A DNA stretch of 64,000 nt, taken from Rhabdophis nuchalis (taxonomy: Eukaryota; Chordata; Lepidosauria; Squamata; Natricidae). This document shows positions 21,194 to 33,531 of this stretch, one piece after another. The notes under the pieces were generated by a model. It was given only the letters and a program-made list of their open reading frames with translations, did not search any database and was not told the DNA's origin. The position numbers and the translations under genes were made by a program. The stretch lies in the NCBI GenBank assembly GCA_039707465.1, contig CM077643.1, positions 323,025,919 to 323,089,918 of the forward strand, given 5' to 3'. The number at the start of each line of letters is the position of its first letter. Positions within the stretch are counted from its first letter, which is position 1.

Positions 21194-23362
21194 TTCTTTT
21201 TTTAAGTAATAATTTTATTATTATTTTTTAACATAAACACAAATAATACAAACTTCACAACAACAAAAAACCAAAATCAATAAGCCATTTTTCCTTATAA
21301 ACTATCAATTTTTAAGAATGTATCACTTTATCACAGGTTTCTATAATGTTCTTCAAAGTTTATCACTTATTTTTCATATCAATTATTACAATTCTTATAT
21401 CTCAACCCCAATCTTGTTGGTTGTTTTAACATCCTTTTATATAAGGCATAATTGTATAATGGCATTCTGTTTATAAAACCAAGCAAAAGAGAATCAGAAA
21501 CAATATCAACAAATAAATAGATTTAGGTAAATTTAAAAATGTGAAATTCTAATCGGGTATCCATAAATACTGTGCCCCTCAGAAGTAGTTATTATTCATA
21601 AGTAATCTCATTTTATTAATTTTAAATCTAACAATTTTATCTTCTAATTTAATATCAATATCCACAGGTCTTATCAAATATTTTAGCCTCAATTTTTTCG
21701 TTAATAATATCTTTAAATCCTGGTTAGCTATTAATATCCCTTATTTAATCCCATCATATCTCTATAGATTCCATATAATTATCTAGAATTTTATGAGTAG
21801 CTGTTAATTGATTGATCATTTACCAAGAGTATTCTATAACCATCAAAATAGCATAATTTCCCATCTATAGATAAGCAAATATATATCATTAACAAAAACA
21901 TAATCTTATTATAAGCATCTATAATTATTATTAACAATCAATTAATTAACAATCCTTGATAGTAATTTAAACACAACCTAATTATTATTCATCAAGGGAT
22001 AGAAATTCCTCTTTTCAGCCGTTATCTCTTCAAGGATGAATTAAATTTGCCTCTTTTATAATTCGCATTCTCCATCTCTTTGTTCCCCTCTTCCCAAGTT
22101 CTTTATAAACTTCCATTGGCACATTGTGATCCAATATAGCTGTCCAATCATAATGCTGAACAACTCCTTTTCTCATATTTTGTTTATTTTTAAATGTCAA
22201 GTTTATCCCGGATGTGGTTTCTCCTTTCTTTCTTTCCTTTTCTTTTTCCTTCCTCTTGCCAGTCAGGTTGAAATCCAAATTTCTGATAAGGTCTTGATGT
22301 TATCCCCTTTCCTGGACTTTCCCCTTCCTCCTCAGTTAAATCCAGTCCATTGTCACGATCGCTTTCCTTTTCTTCTTTAATTTCTTTAATTTCTTCACTT
22401 GGTATAGTAAATAACTTTCTATCGAATGTTGCATAATATTTTTTTAATTCTTTCAAGATTCAGTCAGAAGCTCCTGATTTTCTGCAGTATATATATCTAT
22501 GTGCGTAGACATTTTGGCGAATCCACAAAGTAGGAAAAAGTAACTACAATTACCTTGTTAGCGGTTAGTTTGTTTCTGTTAATTTGTTTCTATTCAATGT
22601 TTCCAAAACTTCTGCTCATACATGTCTACCCACCATTTTTCCGAGAGCAACACAATGTAACAAATAGTTTAAATAGCTTAAAAATGTTTCAATCTTTTTT
22701 GTTGGAAGGAGAACAGAAATAAAAAGAGATAAAAATATAGTCCTTATTCAAGTTTAAAAATGTGCAATAGATTATCCAAATAATTGTAAGATTGTAAAGG
22801 TGCTCCAAGTTTCAAAGTTTTGAGTGAAATGAATTAAAAAGACAAAGATATTAGAAAACTCAGTCATAATCTGATCCCTTTCAGCACGAACGGAAATGGC
22901 TATTTCGTTCGTTACGGTTCAATCCACCATTTCAAAGCATTCTGTAGACCAGAGAAATCTCACAATTCAGCTAAAATTCGCCGCTTATCTTTAGATTCAA
23001 AGTTTTAGTGAAAAAAAAGGTTTCTTAGCAGAGTGTTTCAAATGCAAAACAAAATACCTTCCCGATGTTATGCTCTCTTCCAAACAATTCCTTTCATTTC
23101 CGGAGATTCTCCCTTTGCCTTGGTCCGCCCTCCAGAAAGGGGGGGGGGATGCGATTCGTCTCCCTTCAGAGAAAATCTCTCCCTTCAGAGATTTTGCTTC
23201 CTATCGGGCAGGGATCTTGCGGGATCCCTGCACCCAGCGAAGGCTTATCTCCGCGGCTTAGATTCCTATGGAATCACGGGGGGGGGGGGCGAAATCCAGC
23301 CGGGTCCCCTGCAGCTTAGGAAGCCCAGTTGTGTCGGCGCGGGAGGCTTCGCCTTCTTTTCC
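21194..23362 (-). mobile_element. L1-like poly(A) retroposon, 2.17 kb, both ends present
   Basis: On the minus strand the element begins with a GC-rich leader (about 22990-23362), carries a short basic, Lys/Glu-rich coding relic (22030-22456), then an AT-rich stretch, and ends in an A-rich tail (TTCTTTTTTT on the plus strand at 21194). Imperfect 18-bp duplications flank it: AAAAGGAGCCTCGTTTCT (21176-21193) and AAAAAGAGCCTCATTTCT (23363-23380), 16 of 18 identical. This supports target-primed reverse transcription. I see no endonuclease or RT domain, so it is far shorter than a full L1. Confidence 0.65.
22030..22456 (-). pseudogene. Frameshifted small ORF of the L1-like element
   Basis: Two overlapping minus-strand frames (22190-22456 and 22030-22278) look like one gene with a frameshift at about 22200-22270. 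The first part is acidic then basic (IKEIKEEKESDRDNG), the second is basic and ends VYKELGKRGTKRWRMRIIKE then NLIHP. It might be part of an ORF1-type nucleic-acid-binding protein, but I see no defining motif. Confidence 0.4.
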
Positions 23363-23496
23363 AAAAAGAGCCTCATTTCTACTGGTTGTTCATAAACTTC
23401 TTTGATGAACTGAAATTATCTGCATCCCCTTGCTTCCACTGATTACTGTGGCATCTTTGTTTTAGCTGAGAAGATTCACGTAATCATTAGATAGAA

Positions 23497-23794
23497 CAGT
23501 GATGGCTAACCTTTTCTGGACCAAAGGCCCAAAGCTCATATGCGTGAGTGTGAAAGTGTGCATGCACACCCAACCCCCCCAAAAAATGCAATGCACGCTC
23601 ATTCCCTGCCTGCGCCCTGCCCCCTGCGCATGCATGCATGGCCCCCTGCATGCCACCCTGCCCACACTGCATGTGCAGCAGACACCTTGAAGACCAGTTG
23701 GCCAGCGGGAGACGTGTGCGCATGCACAGTGGAGCTGAACTGGGGTGACAGCTCACGTGCCCACAGAGAGGGTGCCATAGGTTCTCCATCATGG
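23497..23794. mobile_element. hAT element (CAGTGATGGC type)
   Basis: Left end CAGTGATGGCTAACCTTTTC, right end GCCATAGGTTCTCCATCATGG. Flanks AGATAGAA and AGATAAAA agree at 7 of 8. The inside has GCGCATGCAC-type palindromic motifs. No transposase remains. Confidence 0.85.
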
Positions 23795-23831
23795 AGATAA
23801 AAGGAGTCTATCATTGTTATTTAGGTAGCAA

Positions 23832-24088
23832 AATGTTTGGTGTAGTAGTGAAGGTTCTGGGCTACAGACCCAAAACATTGTGTGTTCACCTTAGCCGTGA
23901 AAGTCAGCTGGGTGGCTTTGGGTCAGCCACACTCTCTCTCTGTCCAATTCACCTCACATGGTTGTTGTTGTGGGGGAGGAAGGGAAGGAGCTAAGTGTGT
24001 TATGAATACTCATAAGTTGACTTACTTGAGTTACCTACAAGGTAATAAGGGCAGGATTTTTTTTTAAATCAAATAAATAAATAAATAA
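23832..24088 (+). mobile_element. tRNA-derived SINE (TTGGGTCAGCCAC type) with AAATA tail
   Basis: Contains GGTGTAGTAGTGAAGGTTC, a middle block TTTGGGTCAGCCACACTCTC, TCACCTCACATGGTTGTTGT and a terminal AATA array. This is a different SINE family from the copies at 15577-18667. Its 3' part resembles SINEs that borrow a LINE tail. Confidence 0.7.
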
Positions 24089-25959
24089 AATGTGTTTGGT
24101 GAGATGTGGCTACACAGGGATGAAACTGGGATTTCATCTGGCAATGATAAAGCAAGTTGAATAAGAACAACATTATTTTTATTGATCTTTACTAGGAAAA
24201 CATCCAAAGAGGGGAGCAGATTCGCTTTCACTTCAGGTTAGAACCTCTGAAAACTGTGCATTGTTTCATGTCCCCAACATCTAAACAGAAGTCTCAGTAT
24301 TCTGAGAAGTGAAAACTGCACCATGGGGAAGTTTGATTTTTTTCCCCCCTTGATCCTCTTGTCTCTCTCCTCTCATTTCTTTTCAGCCATTGTTCCTGCC
24401 TGTTTAGCTGCCCTGGTGCTTCTGGATGAAAATCTAAATAATATTTCTAAGATTGCCATTAAAAAAAACTGATTGAGAGCCTCAAGGTTGCCTTCATTTA
24501 TTGATTTAATGCTTACATGATATGATGTAGAATCTATTCTTTGCTTAAAAGACTCCTTAGCCCTAGATCTGCTTCACATCTGCATACAAATTAAACAATT
24601 ATTCTGGATATAATGATTGGTTATAGATGATGCAGAAGGCACCACTGGATAAGCAGCAAATCATCATTGAAAAGGGGAAAAGGGAAATTGTGTGTGTGTG
24701 TCTTTGTGTATGTGTGTAATGTTGAACAATCTGCTTCATTAACTTTTAAAACTTCCTAAAAAAAACTTACCTAAACATTTGATTCATTCAAGAAACTACA
24801 TTCCTTACAGGGGAAACAAAAAACAGATAATAATAATAATAATAATAATTGTATTTTAAAAGAGGCTCCATTCATTCATCTTTTTAATGACTGAAAAATA
24901 TTTTTAATCTAACTAATTACATAAGTAGTGCAGCCTTGTTTTGATGTTTTTTTTTTCATTTCTAAAGCAAAAATGCCTGAAGATTGATTCAGGTCTCGGC
25001 AAGTATCCTGACTCAATCTCATCAAGAGATTAAACTTCACATTAATGTTTGTGTAGTGTCTTGAGTATTCCTGGTGCATTTATTCTACTTTGTAAACAGC
25101 TGAGTCAACTTATTTGCCTTCCAAGGAGCCATGTTAATTTATTAATTTAACTTTCTGATTGTGTAATGCTAGTGTACATTGGAATTATTTAAGTAAATTG
25201 ATAGTGTAAATCATTGTAAAGTGACATTTACTATGAATGAACAAGTCTGCATATTTCTCTGGGTGAGAACCAACAGAAAAAGAACAAGTAAAAAAAATGT
25301 GATGGGAATTAGTTCTTTCTCAGCAGTGGCTCACCATGATAAAGTTACAGGATATTTGTAACAGTGGGAAACATAACCTTTAGGTGACATTTTATTTTAG
25401 GTAATAGTTGTTGATGTTGTCTCTGTGACCTACTTACCAAAGCTTTGTAGAGCAATAGGAAGCCAACAATCCATGTGAAGGCCCAAGGTATGTCCATGGC
25501 CCATCCTGTATTCTAAAAATATAGCCAGATTCCTGGTTGGTTATTTTAGTCACAGACGATGAACTACTTCCTTCAGATGAAAAGGCTCCACAACCGGTAC
25601 CCGGAGCACAAACAGGATCTTGGCATATAGAGATTAATCAAACAATTTAGGCAGTTCGGAACTCATGTAGACATAAACTGAACCATGTAAAAGCGCCAAG
25701 AGATGAACAGCATAAACTGAATTTAAGACTGAGTAAAAACAGGGGAGAAAAATTGCTTTTGCTTTTTGCCAGCATCTTCTAAGCGTCTATCTTTATTTTG
25801 CTATTACCAGATAGAAAGGGATCCACCTTAATTCTGACCTTCAAATTTATGTGATTTGTGAGATAATGTGAAAATAATAACAATATATTTACAACAGCCC
25901 AAGGTGAAGCACAGACAATAAAAACTTAGGATTTTAGGTTTTAACACAGGGTTATAGTA
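24089..25959. other. No gene seen; AT-rich, possibly conserved part
   Basis: About 1.9 kb without recognised transposons. It contains short TG (about 24690-24720) and AAT (24830-24850) repeats. The section 24880-25260 is repeat-free and rich in TAAT/ATTA cores. Confidence 0.45.
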
Positions 25960-26088
25960 GTTTAATCTGATTTTAGATATTTATATTGTTTTATGTTTGT
26001 ATGTTTTATAATCCCCTGTGCACCGCCCCGAGTCCCTTCGGGGAGAGGGAGCGGTATACAAATAAAATATGATTGATTGATTGATTGA
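25960..26088 (+). mobile_element. L2 LINE 3' tail with GATT array
   Basis: Ends CACCGCCCCGAGTCCCTTCG, GGAGCGGTATACAAATAAAA, then GATTGATTGATTGATTGA. Only the 3' untranslated region survives. Confidence 0.88.
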
Positions 26089-26189
26089 AAAACAATAGAA
26101 CACAATTATTGAGTATCTAGCCTATACTGGAAAAAGCAAGTTCTGCTAGGCAGATAATTCTCAATATGATTACAACCTGTTAGAAATAA

Positions 26190-26328
26190 TATGTGTATTT
26201 TATTGTAATTTTAATGTGATCTTCTATACTTATTCATATATTTATGATTTCATTTTAATGTGGTAAGCTTCCCAGAGTCCACTTGTGGCAAGATGAGCGG
26301 CAACCAAATTTAATAAATAGTAATAATC
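26190..26328 (+). mobile_element. Diverged L2/L3-type LINE 3' tail
   Basis: Reads AAGCTTCCCAGAGTCCACTT, GAGCGGCAACCAAATTTAAT and AATAGTAATAATC. It has the same plan as the L2 ends here but is more diverged, perhaps an older subfamily. Confidence 0.6.
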
Positions 26329-26951
26329 AGAAGCAGCAAGAGAGTAGCCACAGTTTCATGCTTTCATACACTGCTATGAAAGGAAAGTTCCTGCTATTTT
26401 CGTAAAGGATGAATAAACAATAAAATCTTCTTCAATGTTACATGTCTGCTGATCATCCCGTGCACTATCTTCCATACTCTTCCCAAGACACCCCAACTTT
26501 CTCGGGGGGAAACTCCCTAGGCAAAGAAATAACTTTATTGGAACAGAGTAGGAAAAAAAATGTGCTTTTTCCCCTCACCTTTCTCCAGGAAGTAATTCCA
26601 TGAAGACTATGGAAAACCAACTTTGGATTCAAAAGAAAAAGTCAGTTGGAGGAATACTTGCATTCTGAAGCTCTGGATGTACGTTTTCTGTTTCCAAAGC
26701 ATTCAATTTTGCAGCAGTTCAATATTTGGAGTTCAGTCCAATGATGCCCCCTCCTTGCTGGGCCAGCCACCTTAGAAGTTCCCATTAAACTTAATCCAAG
26801 AGAAGTCAGCACAGGGTCTCACTTGCGATAGAATAATTATCTGGATAAGTCAGGAATGAACTTAGGTTGGGTGAAAAAACTGGAGTGGGGCTACTATTAC
26901 CTAATAGAGAAGTAATTTTTTTTTAGTATTATTTCTCACAATCAAGAGAGG
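26329..26951. other. No gene or clear repeat seen
   Basis: Unique-looking sequence between an L2 tail and a hAT element. Confidence 0.45.
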
Positions 26952-26959
26952 AATAGACT

Positions 26960-27273
26960 CGTGATGGTGATCCTGTGGCACGCATGCCAGAGGTGCTATG
27001 CAGAGCACTCTCTGTGGGCCCACATGCCGTCGCCAGCTGCTCCTCTGGTTTTTGGTGTGCGCATGTGCGCTGGCCAGCTGGTCTTTGTGTGCGCTGGAGC
27101 ACCGGAAACCCAGAGATGAGCTTGCTGGTGTGCATACACACACCGGAACCAGAAGAGCAGTTGGTCGGTGCCCACATGCACACTGCCCAGCTGGTTTTCA
27201 GATTTCTGGTGCTCCGGTGTGCACATGTGCATTCACATTCCAATTTGGGCACTCAATGCCCAAAAGGTTCACC
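26960..27273. mobile_element. hAT element (CAGTGATGGCGATCC type)
   Basis: Left end CGTGATGGTGATCCTGTGGC lacks the second base of the usual CAG. The right end GCCCAAAAGGTTCACC is truncated before ATCACTG. Flanks AATAGACT and TATAGACT agree at 7 of 8. The reading frames inside are by-products of CA/TG-rich repeats. Confidence 0.75.
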
Positions 27274-27281
27274 TATAGACT

Positions 27282-28804
27282 ATGTCTACAGCTGGAATGG
27301 GGAACAGTGCCAAATGGAGGCCAGCCAGCTAGAATAGAACAACTCTAGATCCATGGATCCAAATCTGGTTCCTTTATATCTCATTCATGGAATGCTCCAT
27401 CCAGGGCTTTCTTTCAGCAGGAGAACTGCTGCTGATTGCCCATTTGAATGTAAATATCATCATCGTCTGAATGAAACTCTGTCTCCTACTCCCTAAGGCA
27501 CCAAGGCACCGTCCTTATCCCTCCAGCCATACACTGAGGATGGAGAAGAGGGGAGAAAGTAAGATTGCATAATTTCTCTTTTAGAAATAAGAATGCCTGA
27601 GGGAGAAATATCTGGCTCTCTCACTAACATTTTTTTTTTTAAATGGGTCCTTTTTTCTGGCATACTCCACGATCGAGTTTGTCAGGCTGCTCTGCCAGGC
27701 AGCTATGGGCTCTTTTTCAGAAACCAGAAAGAAGCCCAAATAAGGGGGAAACAGGACTGCATTTGCTGGAGATAATTAATGGGTTCCCCCTATTTTTGCC
27801 AGTTCAGAAAATGTGGGCCTTCAGAAACAACTGCCAACATAATATTCTCTGGAAAAAAACCAGCATTCCTTCAGAAGAGCAATCTATCATTCTCTGCTTG
27901 AATATGACTAGGCTTGCAAAGCTATTGCCCTATTTAACACAATATTTGTAGATAAAATACTGGTTGGGTCACCATGCTACACAACATCCTTCATTTTTAC
28001 AACCAATCTATTTTGTCTCATCTGTCAGGAGCTGCCAACACTAAAAAAAATGTTTTGAAATTTCCTTAGGCATAACTAGTTCACCTTCTGACTTGAACAA
28101 GCCTGGTCTAGCAACTTCTGCACCCACTGTTTGTGTCTTGAAAATATCTGACAAAGAAGTCCCACGCACATATACAACTGCTCCAACTTTCATGGTTTAC
28201 AGATGCAGAACTTGGCTGAAAGAAGAGAAATAAAACAGATAAGCCTCTTGCAAAAGGAAACAGTATGATGAGGTGAAGAATTCAGCAGGTGTGGCCCATG
28301 TCTTTCGGTGACCTGACATGGCTGCAGTTGCGGAAGGAGAAAAAGGAGGCTGAGCTTAGTTCTGGCCTTGAACGGCTCCTGTGCTGTCAAGAAGATTGAT
28401 CAACTGATCTGGCTACTAGTCAGAACTTTTGTGGTGAGATTTTGGAGACGCAGCCCTGTTGGTCTCAAACAAATGAATCAATTAATTTAATAAATAATAA
28501 TAATAATTGGTCCTGCCTGGTATGTAGATGTTGGAAATTAGAGTCAAGGGAGATGTCCAGCTTCACCAGTTCCTGGAGAACATGTTGCTTATCTGACTCA
28601 TAAGAGAGGAGAGGGCAAAAAGAAGGGAGAAGCTTTAGAGAACGGTTGAAAAGTTAAGTTCCTTGAGTAGGCAGAGAAAATGCTGCTCAGCGAGGGGAAA
28701 AGAAAGATCTGGATGGCTTCCCTGAAAGAAAGTGAAGACCCAGATAAAGGATATCTTCACCCAGAATATCTTCACCCAAACCCAATAAGGGAAGGAGGGA
28801 CCTA
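27282..28804. other. No gene seen
   Basis: Unique-looking; short frames at 27593-27775 and 27643-27951 have no recognisable domain. A short AAT repeat lies at about 28490-28507. Confidence 0.45.
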
Positions 28805-29273
28805 GACTCTGGAAAGAGTGCAGAGAAGAGCAACCAAGATGATTAGGGAACTGGAGACTAAAACATATGAAGAACGGCTGCAGGAGCTGGGTATGTCTAG
28901 TTTGATGAAGAGAAGGACCAGGGGAGACATGATAGCAGTGTTCCGATATCTCAGAGGGTGCCACAAAGAAGAGGGAGTCAAACTATTCTCCAAGGCACCT
29001 GGGGGCAGGACAAGAAGCAATGGGTGGAAACTAATCAAGGAGAGAAGCAACCTAGAACTAAGGAGAAATTTCCTGACAGTTAGAACAATTAACCTCTGGA
29101 ACAGCTTTCCTCCAGCAGTTGTGAATGCCCCAACCCTGGAAGTCTTTAAAAAGATGTTAGATAGCCATTTGTCTGAAATGGTATAAGGTTCCTGCCCACG
29201 CAGGGGGTTGGACTAGAAGACCTACAAGGTCCCTTCCAACTCTGCTATTGTATTGTATTGTATTGTATTGTAT
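28805..29273 (+). mobile_element. CR1 LINE, 5'-truncated copy with TATTG tail
   Basis: Opens in the codons TLERVQRRATK and runs to the CR1 3' end (GGACTAGAAGACCTACAAGG, TCCCTTCCAACTCTGC) followed by about five TATTG units. Very similar to the minus-strand copy at 39624-40395, so the subfamily was active recently relative to the other LINEs here. Confidence 0.92.
28806..29186 (+). pseudogene. CR1 reverse-transcriptase C-terminus (about 127 aa)
   Basis: Open from TLERVQRRATKMI to HLSEMV and a stop. Visible CR1 blocks are YEERLQELGMSSL, RRTRGDMIAVFRYLRG, GGRTRSNGWKL and LWNSFPPAVVNAPTLEVF. It differs from the 39709 copy at only a few residues, for example SFPPAVV against SLPPEVV. The catalytic RT and endonuclease parts are absent. 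Confidence 0.9.
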
Positions 29274-30157
29274 CTTCACATAGGACGCAAGAGAGACTTG
29301 TTAGTCATTGGTAAAACTCTGGTCTCTGGATAAGGAAGGGGCAGAAAACCCTGAAAGAGATTCTTCCTCTAACAGAGAAGCTATGGATGTTTCAGCAGAT
29401 CCAGGAGAAAGTTAAACAAGTTCTTTTCTTTTCATTCTCTTTTGATAAGTTAGAAAAGGGAGAGGAAGCAGGAGGATAATAGCCACAGGGAGAAAGACAT
29501 AGGAGGAAATCTCACACTTGCTGAACACAGGATTGTGTTGTATATACCTGTTGTAAATATTTGTTGTGAATAGTAAAAAGCATAAACCCCACTGGGAAAT
29601 AAATTCTAATAGGACAGTTTGAAAAAGCTGTAGGGTGTAGTGAATCTCTCGAGATCGCTTTCCATAATTTGTGCTTCCTGAGGTTACCCATAGTCAGCCC
29701 TGCTTCAGTCCTGATGTTCTTCAACCTTTGCAACGTACAGATATTCACTTGATCCCATCCACTATGTTATCTCTTTGAAAATATGCACAGATAGTGGTAG
29801 TCATGTAGTTTTGCTGCAACTATATTTTTCCAGAGTTTTGGATGGATGTGTTGAGTGAGATAATGATATATGAGGAGATAACTTCTAATCTCATCCAAAC
29901 CAGTTATTTCATACCTGCATTTAATATTTGGAATTATATAATTCCACTTGTCTGTATTTTTTAAAAATGTTAATAAGGAGGCATCTAACCAGGCTACCTC
30001 CAAGCTAAAACTGTCATGACTTGCCTTTTTGTTTTGTTTTGTTTTGTTTTGTTTTCTCAATCAGTCAAGGCTGATCATCTTTCTACATGTTTTTTCTATC
30101 TTGTTGCAGACCTAAATCAAAGCAAAGAAAAAATTGTAGGCCTTAATTCAGTAGATA
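29274..30157. other. No gene seen; GTTTT repeat
   Basis: Unique-looking sequence with a pentanucleotide GTTTT array at about 30031-30056. Confidence 0.5.
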
Positions 30158-30165
30158 GATTAGTC

Positions 30166-30275
30166 CAGGGGTCTGCAAAGTTGGCTCTTTTAAGACTGGT
30201 GGACTTCAACCTGGCTGGGGAATTCTGGGAGTTGAAGTCCACCAGTCTTAAAAGAGCCAACTTTGCAGACCCCTG
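30166..30275. mobile_element. Foldback hAT MITE, 110 bp
   Basis: Outer arms CAGGGGTCTGCAAAGTTGGC and the inverse complement, with a short centre. Perfect 8-bp duplication GATTAGTC at 30158-30165 and 30276-30283. The centre is shorter than in its 135-bp relative at 62751-62885. Confidence 0.95.
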
Positions 30276-30393
30276 GATTAGTCTATCTATTGAAAAATGC
30301 AACATATTTTTGTCTCTTGATTCTACCCCAAAGATTCCCAAACTATTTTGGGAATAAAGCGATCTATTAATCACAGCATTTTAACACTTACCA

Positions 30394-30612
30394 ATAACAA
30401 TAGCACTTACATACAGCCCCATAATGTTTACAGCCCTCTCTAAGCGATTTACAGTGTCAGCATATTTCCCCCAGTAATCTGGAACCTCATTTTACCAACT
30501 TTGGAAGGATGGAAGGATGTGTCAACCTTGAGCCAGTCGGCATCAAACTCCTGGCAATGGGCAGAGTTAGCCTGCAGTACTGCATTCTTTACCACTGTAA
30601 CTCTACAGCTCC
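30394..30612 (-). mobile_element. tRNA-derived SINE
   Basis: Reverse copy: tail AATAGCACTTACATACAGCC, middle TCATTTTACCAACTTTGGAA, head region GCAGTACTGCATTC. Moderately diverged. Confidence 0.85.
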
Positions 30613-32669
30613 TAAGCTGCAAAAATGGTAGGGTCTCTACAAAATATTTTTACTGGACAAAAGTAGACATTTGCTTTTTAATTCTTGGGAACGCTTTGTA
30701 TTTTAAGAAACTCCTAGCTGCCTCAGTCTGAACCTCTTGGAAATATTAAGAGTTTTTAAACACATATATTATTTTATTGGTTATGAGAACAACTGCAACT
30801 TGAAAAAAACAATCTTTGAAGAGTCAGATAACAAGTTGCTGCAAGCTGGTGGGTGAGGAAGCTTGTACCAATCTTGTCTTTTATGACGTTTGATGATTAT
30901 TGAGGAGGTTATAATCATAATCCTAATTTTATTGATTTTCAATAAGGAATCTATTTCTAAAAGAATGAAATATATTCATCGGCCACAAGATATCACAGTC
31001 ATTCCACTGGTCACTATTTGGCTATGGTCACCAAATACTGTCCTATATATGAAATTTTATGAGAAGGAAATGATTAGTAGATAGAATCCCAGGATCACTA
31101 AGATGTATTATAATTGTATCCACTATTTCTTCAACATATTCCTTAAATAAATGGTGGATATCCTCCATTTCGTCTAATTGCTTTTTACTAATGCTGATGC
31201 TACTTCTTGGAGTATTGCATTCCATAAACCAACACTGTGATGTCTACTTTTTAATTTACTGCTAATTACTTTCAATGAATCACATCCAAATCTTCTTTTA
31301 GATTCAGTGAAACTAACTTAGATTAGCCTAAATTATCATAATCTCAGTTAGCCTCTTTTAGAGATGGTAAAACCTACAGGCAATCCAGTATATTACTGAA
31401 AATTTTAATTTCTAAGAAAACGGGGAAAGGAAGAAATGCTTTGTATTCTCTTTGTTATCTAAGTCTAAAAGACTGTGAAAAAGAAATATGTTTACTTTAA
31501 TGTTTATGCCAGTAATAATCCTCTCTAAAGCAATGCCCCTTTCCTCCTTTCTCTATTTCATTCATATACCTTGCCAGAAGCAAATGCTTGTTAAAACATG
31601 AAATAAAAATCTTTTAAGGGGGGGATAGAAATGCTAATAGAAATACAAAAGTATACTTAATTAAGAGCCATGAGCAATGCATATGTTTTCACAAACCTTG
31701 TAATTAAGTAATAATCAGCAGAATCTTTTAAATATCTTGCCTTACCCATCCTGACAATTTCCATAGGAGTTGAGCACAGGAGCTATCGTTCACCAGCCAA
31801 ATTTGTAATGTGACAGGAGCAGTCATCCAGAAACAGGGGTCTCTGCAGGAATTTTTTTTTAAAGCAAGAATTGAGGAGCAGCTACAAGGCACACATTAAA
31901 AAATGGCGGGGTTTCAGTCAAGTGATGGAGGATGCCATATTGACTTTTTGGACAACCCTACCGAAGAGGCCCATGCCAACAAACCTGTAAAGCCCACAGA
32001 TCAAGAAAACTGCCTTAAAATAACATCTTAATAATATTTATTTATGCTGTATAGGAAGAATTGCAATATGCCTAATGTGGTCCAGATTTCTGTTTCTGCA
32101 ATATTTCTGCTTCAGTATTTTAAAATTCTCTTTTTGGGACAAAATAAAAAGTGGTGAAACAGAATTGTTGCCTCTACGTCGTGGTCTGCCAATCAACTAT
32201 GTTAAGCTCCAATCAATTTATTCTAAAAACAAGATTCTACTTTTTCAAGCACTACTTTTCAAAAAAAAACCAGTTCTATCCTATATTAACTGTTGTTTTT
32301 CAACTCTTCGTTTACACATTGAGTCTCACTCATATTTTAAAAATAATTGTTAAGCACAATGGTAAGCAAGGACATGTTTGCTTAGAAAAAACCAGAATTG
32401 CATTCAATGAGATTTCTTCCCAAATGATTCTGCATCCACATTACATGTATTATTATTATTTTTTTTAAAAGCACCTCTGGAAAACCCTGAATTGGAAAGG
32501 TTGAAGATTTTGAATTCTTTCATTTTCTTTACATAATGATCCCCAGCAAAAAAAAAACACCCAAACCTCCAACTGAGAAGGGAATGGTTAGAGCTATTGT
32601 TTTCACCCATGGATAGAAACACAACTGGGAAAGGTGAGATGAGAAAGAAAATGAGCTACAGGAAATGAA
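30613..32669. other. No gene seen
   Basis: About 2 kb of AT-rich unique-looking DNA. The frames at 32075-32353 and 32151-32468 overlap each other and match no known protein. Confidence 0.45.
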
Positions 32670-32770
32670 GGAGTGCCCAACCTTGACAACTTGACAACTT
32701 TGTGATGGGCTGAAGAATTTTGGGAATCGAAGCCCACAAGTCTTAAAGTTGCCAAGATTGGGCACCCTTG
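32670..32770. mobile_element. Decayed foldback hAT MITE
   Basis: GAGTGCCCAACCTTGACAAC on the left pairs imperfectly with AAGTTGCCAAGATTGGGCAC on the right. The core AATTTTGGGAATCGAAGCCC is a mutated form of the family core. No clear target duplication. Confidence 0.65.
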
Positions 32771-33274
32771 TTTATAATTTCTTCTCCTGTGTGGATCTTC
32801 CAATCAACTTATGAATACATGGAAGATTCGTGAAAGAGAAGCAAATACTATATCGTTTTCCCAATACAAGTCAATTTCTTTTTACCAAATTGCTCGTTTA
32901 TTTATTTAGCAAATTTATTCAGCTGCTCATTTCACCATTTTTGTCACTATAGTCATATGACAAATTCCATATTCAGAAAATCAGAGAACAGATTTTCATG
33001 GCTCGTTTTCATTTGCAAATTTCTTTCAGTTTCTTTCTTTCACAACAAAGGCTATGAGGCATGATCTTGTGATAACATTAAGGAACAAGGACTCAGTCAG
33101 ATCATCTACCCTCCTATTTTTCTTTCTAGGAAATTTGGTCTTTGCTTCTTAATCAGTATATTGATATAGCAACCCAATGTGCCTGTCTTTTGTATCAAAA
33201 TGTTACTATTGTTTAAGCATGGTTTGCTAAAATATCCAGAGTCACTTATGAAACGTTTTGCAATACTGAATTGT
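32771..33274. other. No gene or clear repeat seen
   Basis: AT-rich spacer, with a possible trace of a LINE tail at about 32897-32915 (TTTATTTATTTAG). Confidence 0.4.
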
Positions 33275-33495
33275 CCTTATGGGTCCATTAAATCAACACC
33301 GACTTCTGGTGACTGTAAGAACAGGTCCATGGAACTTTGGGGGTAACATTTTCACAAATAACATTTTTCCTAGGACTGAGAGGAAAACTAGGCAAATTTA
33401 CTGAGTTAGCTTAGATGCCTCAGACAGGACTAGAATTCATGGTCTCCCAGTTTCTAATCCAGTTCCTTTAACCACTACACCAAATTGGCTCTCTA
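33275..33495 (-). mobile_element. tRNA-derived SINE, diverged
   Basis: The minus strand reads GCCAATTTGGTGTAGTGGTT, then AGAAACTGGGAGACCATGAA TTCTAGTCC-like sequence. This tRNA-like head resembles the SINE at 23832. The 3' part is degraded. Confidence 0.6.
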
Positions 33496-33531
33496 ATGCT
33501 TTATGAAAATAACTAATTCTTGTGTTTGCTC

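Noticed and set aside
26929..27348. Overlapping frames of 78-120 codons on both strands
   Set aside because: CA/TG-rich interior of a hAT element; all frames are open by composition.
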